A DNA stretch of 64,000 nt from Roseovarius sp. (GCA_027493545.1 JAOSKR010000003.1:429360-493359), one strand, 5' to 3'; positions 27,721 to 37,011 are shown, counted from the first letter of the stretch. The notes: generated by a model from the letters alone, not told the origin. Translations and numbers: made by a program.

Positions 27721-28251
27721 TCAATGCGGGCGGGCAAGCCTTGCGATACCGTGATCGGCGCGGCGCCAGATCGGCAGCGGCTGCGGCCCCCGCCGCGCCA
27801 TCGCGGCCAGCATCCTTTCGGTTTGAAACCCCGGCAGCGCGGCGAAGGCATCAAAGAGCGCCTCGGCTCCTTCGGCGTTCAGGGGGACATGCAGGTCGGG
27901 CTGGCCGGGCTGCGACAACACCCAGTGGCCGGGCCGGCCGGTGGGATCGAACGCGACGGCGCCCAATTCCGACAGCGCCACCGCGCCCCCGGTCAGCGGG
28001 CCGAAATAGGCGATGCGGCCCTCGTCCACCTGCACCACGCCCGGGCCGCCAGAACCGGGGCGAAAGCGTGCGCGCTGCACTCCGGCGAGGACGAGTGCGG
28101 CGCCGGCCACGCCAACCGCGCCGCCGATCCACGGCAAGAGGCCCGTGCCGCCCAGCCCCCACCAGAGCCCCAGCCCCAGCACCGCGGCGCCCACCAGCGC
28201 CTCGCGCCAGCGCCACAGCGCGGCGCGCGCCTCGGGGCGCACCAGGCTCAT
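27721..28251 (-). CDS. Conserved hypothetical membrane protein between rsmE and gshA
   Basis: A 176-residue protein with two adjacent hydrophobic helices near the N-terminus (ALVGAAVLGLGLWWGLGG and LPWIGGAVGVAGAALVLAG). A soluble C-terminal half follows that resembles a small beta-rich domain (VVQVDEGRIAYFGPLTGGAVALSE), as in bacterial PH-like proteins. The gene overlaps the end of rsmE by four bases and is followed 66 bases later by gshA. Function unknown; the link with glutathione synthesis is by position only. Confidence 0.8.
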   Translation of the reverse strand: MSLVRPEARAALWRWREALVGAAVLGLGLWWGLGGTGLLPWIGGAVGVAGAALVLAGVQRARFRPGSGGPGVVQVDEGRIAYFGPLTGGAVALSELGAVAFDPTGRPGHWVLSQPGQPDLHVPLNAEGAEALFDAFAALPGFQTERMLAAMARRGPQPLPIWRRADHGIARLARPH

Positions 28252-28976
28252 CCCCAGTCCCCCAGCGCCTGCTGCCAGAGCGTGAGCGCGGCCACCGCGG
28301 CGGTGTCGGCGCGCAGGATGCGCGGCCCCAACGCCACCGGATGGGCAAAGGGCAGCGCCGCGAGGCGCGTGCGCTCGGCGGCCGAAAATCCGCCCTCGGG
28401 CCCGATCAGGATCGCCCACGGCACCCCCGCGAGACCGGCCGGCAGGGCCGAAGAGCCACCCGCCCGGGCCTCGTCGCAAAACATCAGCCGCCGCCCGTCC
28501 GGCCAGTCCGCCAGCACGTCCGCGAGCTTCTGCAATTCCGCCACCTCGGGCACGAAGGTGCCGCCGCACTGCTCGGCCGCCTCGACCGTGTGCGCCTGCA
28601 GCCGGTCGCGGCGGATGCGTTCGGTATTGGTGTGATCGGTCTGCACCGGCAGGATGCGCGCGGCGCCCATCTCGGTGGCCTTCTCGACGATGAAATCGGT
28701 GCGCGCCTTCTTGATCGGCGCGAAGACGAGCCACAGGTCGGGCGGATCACGCTGCGGCGCGGTCTGTGTCTCGGCCCTCAGAAGGCCGCCGCGCCTGGTG
28801 TTTTCGGCCACTGTGGCGCGCCATTCGCCGTCCTGCCCGTTGAAGAGCAGCACCGCGTCGCCCGGCCCCAGCCGCATGACGCCATAGAGGTAATGCGCCT
28901 GCTCGCGGGTCAGGGGAACCGTTTGCCCTTGCCCCAGCGGGTGATCTACATAAAGCCTGACTTTCGCATCCGTCAT
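28248..28976 (-). CDS. rsmE: 16S rRNA (uracil-1498-N3)-methyltransferase
   Basis: A 242-residue SPOUT-class methyltransferase that methylates U1498 of 16S rRNA. Typical features are the N-terminal PUA-like part, FAPIKKARTDFIVEKATEMGAA near 85-106, the TERIRRDRLQAHTVEAAEQCGG segment in two shorter conserved parts, and the knot region ILIGPEGGFSAAE followed by LGPRILRADTAAVAAL. Its start codon is only 12 bases from that of the divergent ubiA, so promoters must lie inside the neighbouring coding sequences. Confidence 0.95.
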   Translation of the reverse strand: MTDAKVRLYVDHPLGQGQTVPLTREQAHYLYGVMRLGPGDAVLLFNGQDGEWRATVAENTRRGGLLRAETQTAPQRDPPDLWLVFAPIKKARTDFIVEKATEMGAARILPVQTDHTNTERIRRDRLQAHTVEAAEQCGGTFVPEVAELQKLADVLADWPDGRRLMFCDEARAGGSSALPAGLAGVPWAILIGPEGGFSAAERTRLAALPFAHPVALGPRILRADTAAVAALTLWQQALGDWG

Positions 28977-28988
28977 GGAGTGGACCTT

Positions 28989-29954
28989 ATGACCGGCAGG
29001 GACAAGACGCCAGAGGCCACGGGCCGCGTCGCCGACGCCGTCAGCGGCAACTGGGTCGACCGCCTGGCGCCGCCCGGCGCACGCCCCTTTCTGCGGCTCA
29101 GCCGCGCCGACCGGCCGATCGGCACCTGGCTCTTGCTGCTGCCGTGCTGGTGGGGGCTCCTGCTGGCGATGCTGCATGACGGACGCGCCGCGTGGTTCGA
29201 TCTGTGGATCTTCGCCGGCTGCGGGCTGGGTGCGTTCCTGATGCGCGGGGCGGGCTGCACCTGGAACGACATCACCGACCGCCACATCGACGGCTCGGTG
29301 GCGCGCACCGCCTCGCGGCCGATCCCGTCGGGTCAGGTCGGCGTGGCCGGGGCTCTGGCCCGGCTGGTGGCGCAGGCGCTGGTCGCACTTCTCATCCTGC
29401 TGACCTTCAACCCCGCGGCGATCGCACTGGGCATCCTGGCGCTGGTGCCGGCCTGCATCTACCCCTTCGCCAAGCGGTTCACCCGGTGGCCGCAGGTCTT
29501 TCTGGGGCTCGCCTTCAACTGGGGCGCGCTGCTGGCGTGGACGGCCCATGCCGGGCGGCTGGAATGGCCGGCGGTGGTGCTCTATCTCGCCGGGATCGCG
29601 TGGACGCTTTTCTACGACACCATCTATGCCCATCAGGACGCCGAGGACGACGCGCTCATCGGCGTGAAATCCACCGCCCGGCTTTTTGGCGAGCGCTCCC
29701 CCATCTGGTTGCGCCGGTTTCTGGTCGTGGCGGTGACGCTGCAGGGGCTGGCGGTGATCGGTGCGCTGATCGGCGGCCCGCTGGCGGCGATGATCGTGGC
29801 GCTGGCCGGAACCTGGGCCTTTGGCTGGCACATGGCCTGGCAGCTTTCCCGCTTCGACATGGATGACAACCCCCGCCTGCTGGCGCTCTTCCGCTCCAAC
29901 CGCGACGCCGGGCTGCTGCCCCTGCCGTTTTTCGCCGTCGCGCTGCTGCTCTGA
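28989..29954 (+). CDS. ubiA: 4-Hydroxybenzoate polyprenyltransferase
   Basis: A 321-residue inner-membrane prenyltransferase attaching the polyprenyl tail to 4-hydroxybenzoate in ubiquinone synthesis. The first aspartate motif is NDITDRHIDGSVARTASRPIPSG (given in part: NDxxDxxxDxxVxRTxxRP) and the second DTIYAHQDAEDD. Eight or nine membrane helices are visible. ATG 28989 has GGAG eight bases upstream, lying in the 12-base gap to the divergent rsmE. The first 30 residues are hydrophilic. Intact. Confidence 0.95.
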   Translation: MTGRDKTPEATGRVADAVSGNWVDRLAPPGARPFLRLSRADRPIGTWLLLLPCWWGLLLAMLHDGRAAWFDLWIFAGCGLGAFLMRGAGCTWNDITDRHIDGSVARTASRPIPSGQVGVAGALARLVAQALVALLILLTFNPAAIALGILALVPACIYPFAKRFTRWPQVFLGLAFNWGALLAWTAHAGRLEWPAVVLYLAGIAWTLFYDTIYAHQDAEDDALIGVKSTARLFGERSPIWLRRFLVVAVTLQGLAVIGALIGGPLAAMIVALAGTWAFGWHMAWQLSRFDMDDNPRLLALFRSNRDAGLLPLPFFAVALLL

Positions 29955-29996
29955 TTGCACTCGTGCGCGTTGGGGCCTAAACAAGCCCCCTGAGCT

Positions 29997-32010
29997 ATGG
30001 ATAACCGATTGCGACCCATGCGTCTTTCCAGGATATTCGCCATCGCGGGGGCGTTCCTCGCCGCCGCTGCGCTGAGCCTCGTCTGTGCCCGCTTCGCGGT
30101 GGGCACGATCGAGGACACCTCGCGCATCGCGGTCCGCGACACGCTGGACCGGGCCGGGCTGACCTGGAGCGAGGTCGACGCCAACGGGCTGCAGGTGTTT
30201 CTCGCCGGTACCGCCCCGTCGGAGGCCATGCGCTTCAAGGCGCTGTCGGTGGCGGGCACGGTGGTCGATGCCGCGCGGGTGATCGACCAGATGCTGGTGA
30301 CCGACCGCGATCCGGTCGAGCCGCCGCGCTTTTCGATCGAGATATTGCGCAACGAAGGTGGCGTGTCGCTGATCGGACTGGTGCCCGCAGCGATGGACCG
30401 CGAAGGTTTCGTGGCCGGGGTCGAGGCGGCCACGGCCGGCGCGCCGGTGGCCGATTTCCTCGAGACCGCCGATTACCCCGAGCCCGCCACATGGGATGCC
30501 GCCACCGGTTATGCGCTGCGATCGCTGAAGGATCTGCAGCGCACCAAGATTTCGCTCGATGCTCGGCGCGTGGTGGTGACCGCGATGACCAACAGCCCCG
30601 CCGAAAAGGCCAGTGTCGAGGCGCAGCTGTCGCGCCGTCTGCCCGAGGGGGTGTCGCTGGCGCTTGATATCTCGGCGCCACGGCCGGTGATCGCGCCCTT
30701 CGCGCTGCGCTTCGTGATCGAGGACGGCAACGCCCGTTTCGACGCCTGTTCGGCCGACACCGAAGCCGCGCGCGAGCGCATCCACACCGCCGCCCGCGCC
30801 GCCGGGCTGACCGGGCCGGCCAACTGTCTGATCGGGCTGGGGGTGCCGTCGCCGAAATGGGCCGAGGCCGCCGAAAAAGGCCATCGCCGCGCTCTCGGAC
30901 CTGGGCGGCGGGGTGGTGACGTTCTCGGACGCCGATATCTCGCTCGTGGCGGACGAAACCGTGGCGCAGGCCCGCTTCGACGATATCGTGGGCAGCCTCG
31001 AGAGCGCGCTGCCCGAGGCCTTTGCCCTGCACGCGGTGCTGCCCGAGCCGACCGAGGAAGACGCCGGCGCCGGCGAGCCTCCGGAATTTATCGCCACCTT
31101 GTCGCCCGAGGGGCTGGTGCAGTTGCGCGGGCGCGTCGCCGGGGCCGATCGCGAGCTGATCGACAGCTTCGCCCGGGCGCGGTTTTCTTCAGAGGGCGTC
31201 CACATGGCCGCCCGTGCCGCGAAGGATCTGCCGGAGAACTGGACCTATCGCACTCTCGCCGCGCTCGATGCGCTGTCATACCTGTCGCACGGGGTGGCGC
31301 AGGTCACGCCCGACGATCTGTCGATCACCGGCGCGACGGGCGAGGCGGGTGCCGGCAACGCAATCTCGGGAGTGCTGTCGGAAAAGCTCGGCAAGGGCGC
31401 GCGTTTCAGCATCGACGTCGAGTATGTCGAGGCGCTCGATCCGGTGGCCAGCCTGCCCACCCCCGAGGAATGCGAGACACGCATCGCCGCGGTGCAGACG
31501 GAGCACAAGATCACCTTCGGGCCGGGTTCGACCACCATCGACCCCGGCGGCTCAGACATCATGGACGAGATCGCGACAATCCTGAAGGAATGCGGCGAGA
31601 TCACGCTCGAGATCGGCGGTCACACCGACAGCCAGGGGCGCGAGGTGATGAACCAGCGCCTCAGCCTCGCCCGCGCCGAGACGGTCCTGAACGAGCTGCG
31701 CATGCGCCGGGTCCTGACCGGCTCGATCACCGCCGTGGGCTATGGCGAGAGCCAGCCCATCGCCGACAACGATACCGAGGAGGGGCGCGAGGCCAACCGG
31801 CGCATCGAATTCAACGTGATCGTGCCCGAAGAGGTGGCGGCGCGGCAGGAGGCGCTTGCAACCGGGGACGGGACGTCGGAAGAACAGGCCGAAGCGGATG
31901 CCGGGGACGCCGGCGAGGGCGAAACGGCGGCAGAGACCGGCGAGGCGGCGGACGCCGCCCCGTCCCCGGACAGTGAAACGCAGGAAGGCACGGCCGATGA
32001 ACAGGACTGA
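29997..32010 (+). CDS. OmpA family outer-membrane/peptidoglycan-binding protein, one frameshift
   Basis: A large envelope protein of about 670 residues. It has a signal anchor (RIFAIAGAFLAAAALSLVCA), a long region of BON/OmpA-like repeats (for example GLTWSEVDANGLQVFLAG and GLVPAAMDREGF), and a C-terminal OmpA domain near residues 490-600 with the peptidoglycan-binding motif GHTDSQGREVMNQRLSLARAE (in two parts) and NRRIEF. The tail (AEADAGDAGEGETAAETGEA) is acidic and disordered. An extra A in the run 30874-30878 (GAAAAAGG, expected GAAAAGG) breaks the frame after WAEAAEK; repair gives exactly 671 codons. ATG 30018 (MRLSRIF) is an alternative start. Confidence 0.88.
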
Positions 32011-32320
32011 ATTCATCATCGTGACCGCGATCATCCTGTTCGTGGCCTTCTGCCTGGGCTGGTTCGCGAACTGGCTGGTACACCGCTTCATCCGGGTGCC
32101 GCAGTCGGACGTGGGCGAGCTGGAGCGGATGGCGCAGGAGCTGCACGAGGCCGAGGAGACCCGCGACCAGGCGATCACCTACCTGCAGCAGCGCGAGGCG
32201 GAACTGACCAACCAGCTGGCCCAGGCCGAGGCCGAGCTGGCGGCGACGATGGACGGGCTGCGCGAGGCCCGCCAGGAGACCGAGACGATACGCGCCGAAC
32301 TCGAGCACGCGCGGAGCTGA
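31997..32320 (+). CDS. Small membrane-anchored coiled-coil protein
   Basis: A 107-residue protein with one N-terminal membrane helix (FIIVTAIILFVAFCLGWFANWLV) and a C-terminal alpha-helical region rich in E, A, Q and L (ELERMAQELHEAEETRDQA) with heptad-like spacing, so it probably forms a cytoplasmic or periplasmic coiled coil. The start overlaps the end of the OmpA-type gene by 14 bases, showing that both are translated from one mRNA. Function is unknown; a role as a partner of the OmpA-type protein is inferred from coupling only. Confidence 0.8.
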   Translation: MNRTEFIIVTAIILFVAFCLGWFANWLVHRFIRVPQSDVGELERMAQELHEAEETRDQAITYLQQREAELTNQLAQAEAELAATMDGLREARQETETIRAELEHARS

Positions 32321-32327
32321 GCGGAGA

Positions 32328-32347
32328 GCCGACCGCTACCGGTCGGC
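32328..32347 (+). terminator. Hairpin after the coiled-coil gene
   Basis: Perfect 8-base stem GCCGACCG / CGGTCGGC with a CTAC loop, seven bases after the stop codon. No T tract follows, so it is terminator-like only. Confidence 0.5.
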
Positions 32348-32464
32348 CCGATTCGGACCGCCGGGATCGCCTGCGACAAGCGCCGCAACCGCATCGGGAT
32401 CGTGTTCGGGCAACTCAGGGACCAGTGTCGGATCGCGGGCGGATACGAGCGATGCCCGGATGGC

Positions 32465-32740
32465 TTACTCCAGCACGATGCCGGCGGGCGCCCCCATGTC
32501 GTCGTACCATTTCATTTCTATCTCGAGGCAGTGGCGGATACCCCGCTTGCCCTTGTGTTCATCCTCGAGCTTGATTTCCAGGACCATGTAATCAGGCAGG
32601 ACGACGTCTTGCGCGATCTCGCCCTGGCGCAATGTCACCGAGCCACTCTCTATCTTGTCGGCCATATCGCGCAGAAAGGCCGCGATGCCGCTGCGGGGGC
32701 GAGTATCCTTGGCGCTGAACAAGACGGTCTCACGGGTCAT
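32465..32740 (-). CDS. Amphi-Trp domain protein
   Basis: A 91-residue protein of the amphi-Trp family: an N-terminal amphipathic helix ([18 protein letters not shown]), then two beta-strand repeats (GSVTLRQG and [16 protein letters not shown]), and the tryptophan-containing EIEMKWYDD segment that names the family. Function unknown; relatives are found alone or near chaperones. ATG 32740 is preceded by GGAAAGGA. It lies directly downstream of the decayed desulfhydrase gene on the same strand. Confidence 0.8.
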   Translation of the reverse strand: MTRETVLFSAKDTRPRSGIAAFLRDMADKIESGSVTLRQGEIAQDVVLPDYMVLEIKLEDEHKGKRGIRHCLEIEMKWYDDMGAPAGIVLE

Positions 32741-32817
32741 CTCATGATCCTTTCCGATGGTTTGACTGTGGCGGCGCAGGGGGCCGCAGGCTTGACTTGC
32801 ATATGAGCATGCCACCG

Positions 32818-33027
32818 CGGCAACTCAAGGTCGGCGCCCTGCGCCTGTGCCTTGGCTATCAGGAGTACGAGCGTGCAGGTCTTGTTGCCCCCCATCGACA
32901 GCCCGGTGCAGTCGTCGCGCCTGATCCGGATTTCGGGTCCGTCGAGATGGGCCGAGAGCCGCGTCAGCGGCTCCGGCGGGGTGGGCGGATGCGCAAGGCG
33001 CGCACGGGAAAACCTCGCGAGCTTCAT
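32818..33027 (-). pseudogene. Remnant of D-cysteine desulfhydrase (N-terminal part)
   Basis: About 70 residues beginning [20 protein letters not shown] match the N-terminus of D-cysteine desulfhydrase/ACC deaminase-family enzymes, including the [15 protein letters not shown] block in which the lysine would bind PLP. Similarity then ends at about AQGADLELP. The rest of the roughly 340-residue enzyme is missing; the amphi-Trp gene follows at once. Several changes within the matched part (for example [10 protein letters not shown] where RKLEFLMAEA is usual) indicate decay rather than a sequencing error. Confidence 0.7.
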
Positions 33028-33141
33028 GGTTGCCTGTCCCTGATCGTTTGCGGCCAGCTTGCGGATTTCGCCCGGGCTGTCCAACCTGTCCGGTCGGGTA
33101 TCGCTGCCATGGGCATGGCCCCCACCTGCCGCCAAGGCCGG

Positions 33142-33580
33142 TCAGAGGCTGGCCTTGAGCCCCCGCGCCGCGATCTCGATCAGTGCCAGCGCGCCGTCGA
33201 AATCGCGGGTAAAATAGGGGTCGGGGACGTGATCGGCGCCGGTCTCGGGGGCGAAATCGGTGAAGAGCCGCACCGGGGTGGCGTTGCCGGCGGGGCGCTG
33301 CGCCTCGATCGCGCGCAGATTGGCGTCGTCCATCGCCACGATCAGGTCGAAACGATCGAAATCCTCGGGCACGAACTGGCGCGCGCGCAGATCCGATATG
33401 TCGTAGCCGCGCGCCCGTGCGGCGGTCTGCATCGGGGCGTAGGGCGGCGCGCCGACGTGCCAGTCGCCGGTGCCGCAGCTGTCGGTCTCGATGTCCGGGG
33501 CCAGCGCGCGGAACCACCCCCTCGGCGGCGGGTGAGCGGCAGATATTGCCGAGGCAGACAAAGAGGATGCGGCTGGCCAT
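33142..33580 (-). CDS. Low-molecular-weight protein-tyrosine phosphatase, one frameshift
   Basis: A 145-residue phosphatase after repair. The P-loop VCLGNICRSP holds catalytic Cys9 and Arg15; the acid aspartate is in VPDPYFTRDFDGAL. These enzymes dephosphorylate phosphotyrosine on proteins such as polysaccharide-regulating kinases, though no kinase is near. An extra base at 33514-33515 breaks the frame after SPAAEGV (GGGGTGGTTCCG, expected GGGGTGTTCCG); the remaining chain starts FRALAPDIETDSCGTGDWHVG in two parts. Repair gives an exact 146 codons. Divergent from the sirtuin gene with 28 bases between starts. Confidence 0.9.
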
Positions 33581-33608
33581 GCCGGGCTTGATAGGGCAAG
33601 CAGGGAGA

Positions 33609-34298
33609 ATGGAAAAGATCGTCATTCTCACCGGGGCGGGAATTTCGGCCGAAAGCGGGCTCGGCACCTTTCGCGATGCCGGCGGGTTGTGGCAGCGGTA
33701 CCCGCTGGAGGATGTCGCGACGCCCGAGGGCTTTGTCCGCAATCCCGCGCTGGTCCACGAGTTCTATAACGCCCGGCGGGCGCAGGCGGCGGCGGCCAGG
33801 CCCAACCCCGCGCATCTGGCGCTGGCGCGGCTCGAGGCGGCGCGCCGGGCCGAGGTGCTGATCGTTACCCAGAATGTCGACGCCCTGCACGAGGCCGCCG
33901 GCAGTCGCAACGTGCTGCACATGCATGGGCAACTGGCGCGCGCGCTCTGCCATGCCTGCGGATGGCGCTGGGAGGCGCCGGCGGCGATGTCGCCGCGGGA
34001 CGCCTGCCCGGGCTGCGGTGAGGCGATGACGCGCCCCGACGTGGTCTGGTTCGGCGAAATCCCGCACGGGATGGAAAGGATCGAGGCGGCGCTCGTCGGG
34101 GCCGGCCTCTTTGCCGCCATCGGCACCTCGGGGCAGGTCTGGCCGGCGGCGGGATTTGCACAACTCGCATCCGCTGCAGGCGCGCATACGGTCGAGCTGA
34201 ACCTGGAGCCCTCCGCCGCCTCGGCCGATTTCGACGAGTTCCGGCAGGGCCGCGCGAGCGAGGTGGTGCCGGCCTGGGTGGCCGAACTTCTGGACTGA
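33609..34298 (+). CDS. cobB: NAD-dependent sirtuin deacylase
   Basis: A 229-residue SIR2-family enzyme that removes acetyl or other acyl groups from lysines using NAD. Marks are GAGIS (9-13), TQNVD (87-91), the catalytic His106 in HMHGQL, and four zinc cysteines C114, C117, C133 and C136. The A-x14-Y-x2-R class III (desuccinylase/CobB) residues are suggested by YNARRAQA near 53-60. ATG 33609 follows GGGAGA. With the Pat-like enzyme and the HDAC-like enzyme at 9-12.7 kb, three lysine-acylation enzymes are in this window. Confidence 0.93.
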   Translation: MEKIVILTGAGISAESGLGTFRDAGGLWQRYPLEDVATPEGFVRNPALVHEFYNARRAQAAAARPNPAHLALARLEAARRAEVLIVTQNVDALHEAAGSRNVLHMHGQLARALCHACGWRWEAPAAMSPRDACPGCGEAMTRPDVVWFGEIPHGMERIEAALVGAGLFAAIGTSGQVWPAAGFAQLASAAGAHTVELNLEPSAASADFDEFRQGRASEVVPAWVAELLD

Positions 34299-34304
34299 AA
34301 CGAC

Positions 34305-34333
34305 AAGGCCCCGCCGCGGTACGGCGGGGCCTT
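34305..34333. terminator. Strong hairpin between the convergent sirtuin and rpmB genes
   Basis: Perfect 12-base stem AAGGCCCCGCCG / CGGCGGGGCCTT with a five-base loop, six bases after the sirtuin stop and 28 bases after the rpmB stop. It probably serves both strands; short T-rich ends (CTTT on +, CTTGT on -) follow. Confidence 0.75.
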
Positions 34334-34360
34334 TGGCCGGCCGGTCGCTGGGCGCCCTGT

Positions 34361-34651
34361 TCAGGCGGTTGCGACCTGTGCCTTGGCGATTTCTTTCTTG
34401 ACCTTCAGTGCGCTGGCCGAGAGGTTGGTATCCTTGGCTTTCGCCAGGAAGGCATCCAGCCCGCCGCGGTGATCGACGCTGCGCAGCGCGGCGGCCGAGA
34501 TGCGCAGCTTGATGCCGCGGTTCAGCGTTTCCGACTGCAGGGTCACGTCGTTGAGGTTCGGCAGATAGCGCCGCTTGCTCTTGTTGTTGGCGTGGCTGCA
34601 AGTATTGCCAACCATCGGCCGTTTTCCGGTCAGTTCGCAGACGCGCGACAT
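34361..34651 (-). CDS. rpmB: 50S ribosomal protein L28
   Basis: A 96-residue ribosomal protein of the alphaproteobacterial L28 size. It begins [20 protein letters not shown] and contains [12 protein letters not shown] and the [20 protein letters not shown] segment. The start at 34651 has AGGATGA upstream. The gene stands alone, without rpmG next to it, as is common in this group. It is convergent with the sirtuin gene and shares its hairpin. Confidence 0.97.
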   Translation of the reverse strand: MSRVCELTGKRPMVGNTCSHANNKSKRRYLPNLNDVTLQSETLNRGIKLRISAAALRSVDHRGGLDAFLAKAKDTNLSASALKVKKEIAKAQVATA

Positions 34652-34874
34652 GTGGATCATCCTCGTCCTGGCGGGGCGCGCCCTGCGCCCGGCAATGCAA
34701 ACGGGCACCGCAAGCGGCGGCGCCCCGAAATCCGTCGTCGGTCTTTACGGCGATGGCGTGCGGGCGTCAAGGGATTCGCCAGTGAAAATCGCTCTGCCGG
34801 CCGCGCTTGCGAGGATGCTTGATCGTGCCGCCGCAACGCCTACCCTGTCGAGGATTGCAACGAAAGGACATGCG

Positions 34875-35279
34875 ATGGAAATCGTCACCGCCGACGCCCG
34901 GCCCAGCCGTCTGGCCCGGGACGACTGGTTCACCGGCCGGGTCTGGCAGGATCCGGTGATCGAGGCGCCGGCGCCGGCGCGGGTGCGCGCGCTGCGCGTC
35001 ACCTTCGAGCCGGGCGCGCGAACCGCCTGGCACACCCACCCGCTGGGCCAGACGCTGCATATCCTGGCGGGCACCGGGCTGGTGGGGCTGCGGGGCGGGG
35101 CGCCGCTCGTGGTCCGTCCCGGCGATACCGTCTGGTTCGCCCCGGGCGAAGAGCACTGGCACGGCGCGGCGCCCGGGCAGATGATGAGCCACCTCGCGAT
35201 CCAGGAGGCCGATGACGGCCGCGTGGTCGACTGGCTGGAGCAGGTGAGCGATGCGGATTACCGGCGCCCGCCGGGGTGA
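34875..35279 (+). CDS. Small cupin-domain protein
   Basis: A 134-residue single-cupin protein. The metal-binding motif is WHTHPLGQTLHILAGTG (about 55-71; H-x-H-x4-Q) and the second half motif is RPGDTVWFAPGEEHWHGA with the third histidine. The glutamine in place of the usual glutamate is the pattern of the mandelonitrile-lyase-like/quercetin-dioxygenase-like cupins. The substrate is unknown. ATG 34875 has GAAAGGA seven bases before it. A hairpin follows the stop. Confidence 0.8.
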   Translation: MEIVTADARPSRLARDDWFTGRVWQDPVIEAPAPARVRALRVTFEPGARTAWHTHPLGQTLHILAGTGLVGLRGGAPLVVRPGDTVWFAPGEEHWHGAAPGQMMSHLAIQEADDGRVVDWLEQVSDADYRRPPG

Positions 35280-35298
35280 TCGGAGCGTCGGTCCGATG

Positions 35299-35316
35299 AC
35301 GGGCGAAACCGCCCGT
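35299..35316 (+). terminator. Hairpin after the cupin gene
   Basis: Seven-base stem ACGGGCG / CGCCCGT with an AAAC loop, 19 bases after the stop, followed by TTG. Terminator-like. Confidence 0.45.
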
Positions 35317-35378
35317 TTGCGCGGACGCGGGCCGGGCGGCGAACCTGTCGCCCGGACGCCAGAGACCGGAACATCACC

Positions 35379-36041
35379 ATGATTCGAAAACCCGCAACCG
35401 TCGCCGCCCTCGACGAATTGGGTCGGGTGCGCCTGTCACCCTCCTTCTTCATGCGCGAATTCCTCCTGAGCGAGGTCGCGAACCTTCACGGCATCCCCAA
35501 CATCCCCGACGATCCCGACCTTGCGGTGGCCGTGGGCCGGCGCCTGTGCCAAGACCTGCTCGAGCCGCTGCATGCGACATTCGGCAAGGTGGTGGTGCGA
35601 TCGGCCTATCGCTCGGCGGCGGTGAACCGTTTTTGCAACGAGCAGCAGCGCGCGGGGAGGAAGGGCTACAGCTGCGCCTCGAACGCGGCCAGCCGTGCCG
35701 GCCATATCTGGGACCGGCGCGACGCGCAGGGCCTCAGCGGCGCCACCGCCTGCATCGTGATCCCCTGGTTCGCGGACCGCTTCGAGGCCGGCGCGGATTG
35801 GCGGTCTCTGGCCTGGTGGGTCCACGACCACCTGCCCTATTCGCGGATGCAGTTCTTTCCGCGCATGGCCGCCTTCAACCTGTCATGGCACGAGCGGCCC
35901 GCGCGGCGGATCGACAGCTACATCGCACCCCGCGGCTGCCTGACGAAACCGGGGATGGCAAACCACGCGGGCAGCCATGCCGAATGCTACCGGGGGTTTC
36001 CCGCGCCGGTCATGCCGTCGGAGCAAGAACGCTCGCCCTAA
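35379..36041 (+). CDS. Conserved protein resembling peptidase M15 (D-Ala-D-Ala carboxypeptidase-like)
   Basis: A 220-residue protein without signal peptide. The N-terminal segment FFMREFLLSEVANLHGIPNIPDDPDLA and the following LCQDLLEPLHATFGKVVVRSAYRS match the start of M15-like proteins, in which RSAYRS belongs to the substrate-binding arginine region. Expected zinc ligands further on are less clear: SRAGHIWDRRDAQG and WWVHDHLPY would be the best candidates. It could be a peptidoglycan-type peptidase or a phage-derived relative. It converges with the GST gene and overlaps its stop by four bases. Confidence 0.6.
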   Translation: MIRKPATVAALDELGRVRLSPSFFMREFLLSEVANLHGIPNIPDDPDLAVAVGRRLCQDLLEPLHATFGKVVVRSAYRSAAVNRFCNEQQRAGRKGYSCASNAASRAGHIWDRRDAQGLSGATACIVIPWFADRFEAGADWRSLAWWVHDHLPYSRMQFFPRMAAFNLSWHERPARRIDSYIAPRGCLTKPGMANHAGSHAECYRGFPAPVMPSEQERSP

Positions 36042-37011
36042 CCCCGCCCGTGCGGCGCGTCGAAATCGGGGTGTGGGCCGATCGGCACGATCCCGTGGGG
36101 GTTGATGGTGCGGTGGCTGGCGTAATAGTGGTGCGTGATATGGTCAAGATCGACCGTCTGGCGCACCCCCGGCCACTGGTAAAGCTCGCGCATGTAGCCC
36201 CGGAGGTTGGGATAATCGACGATCCGCGCCCGGTTGCACTTGAAATGGGTGTGATAGACCGCATCGAACCGGATGAGCGTGGTGAAGAGCCGCCAGTCGG
36301 CCTCGGTCAGCGCGTCGCCCATCAGGTAGCGGCTGCGCCCGAGCCGCGCCTCGAGCCAGTCGAGGGTGTCGAAAAGCGGGCGGATGGCGGCGTCGTAGGC
36401 CGCCTGAGAGGTGGCGAAACCGGCCTTGTAGACGCCGTTGTTGAGGGTGTCGTAGACCCGCGCGTTGACCGTCTCGATACTGTCGCGCAGCGGCATGGGC
36501 CAGTAATCGTCGCTGTTGCCGGTAATCCCGTCAAAGGCGGAATTCAGCATGCGGATGATCTCGGCGCTCTCGTTGGAGACGATGGTCTCGCGCGCCCGGT
36601 CCCAGAGCAGCGGCACCGTCACCCGGCCCGACATGCCGGGCGCCGCCTTCAGATAGAGTTCGCGCAGATAGTCGAGTTCGTAAAGTTCATCGCCCGTGGC
36701 GCCGGCAAAGTCGCGCCGGAACTCCCAGCCCTCGGCCAGCATCTCGGGATGCACCACCGAGACCCCGATGTGATCTCCGAGCCCCTTGATCGCGCGGAAG
36801 ATCAGCGTGCGGTGCGCCCAGGGCATGCGAGCGATACGTAGAGGTGATAGCGCCCGCTCTCTGCCGCGAAGCCACCCTCGCCCGAGGGGCCGGGAGCCCC
36901 GTCAGCGGTGATCCAGTTGCGGAACCCGGCGTCCGTGCGGACGAACTCGCCCCCGGTGGATGCGGTGTCGTACCATTTGTCCTGCCATTGGCCGTCGACC
37001 AGCAGTCCCAT
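36038..37011 (-). CDS. Glutathionyl-hydroquinone reductase (YqjG-type GST), one frameshift
   Basis: Reduces glutathionyl-quinones to free hydroquinones; a xi-class glutathione transferase of 324 residues after repair. Cys63 in SLACPWAHRTL is the catalytic residue; further family marks are VPLLWDRARETIVSNESAEIIRML (in two parts) and the C-terminal YPNLRGYMRELYQWPGV. A deletion of one C (GCCCTGGGCG, expected GCCCCTGGGCG) at 36821-36823 breaks the frame exactly at the catalytic motif; repair gives an exact 325 codons. The start at 37011 was chosen from family length (MGLLVDGQW). Confidence 0.9.
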
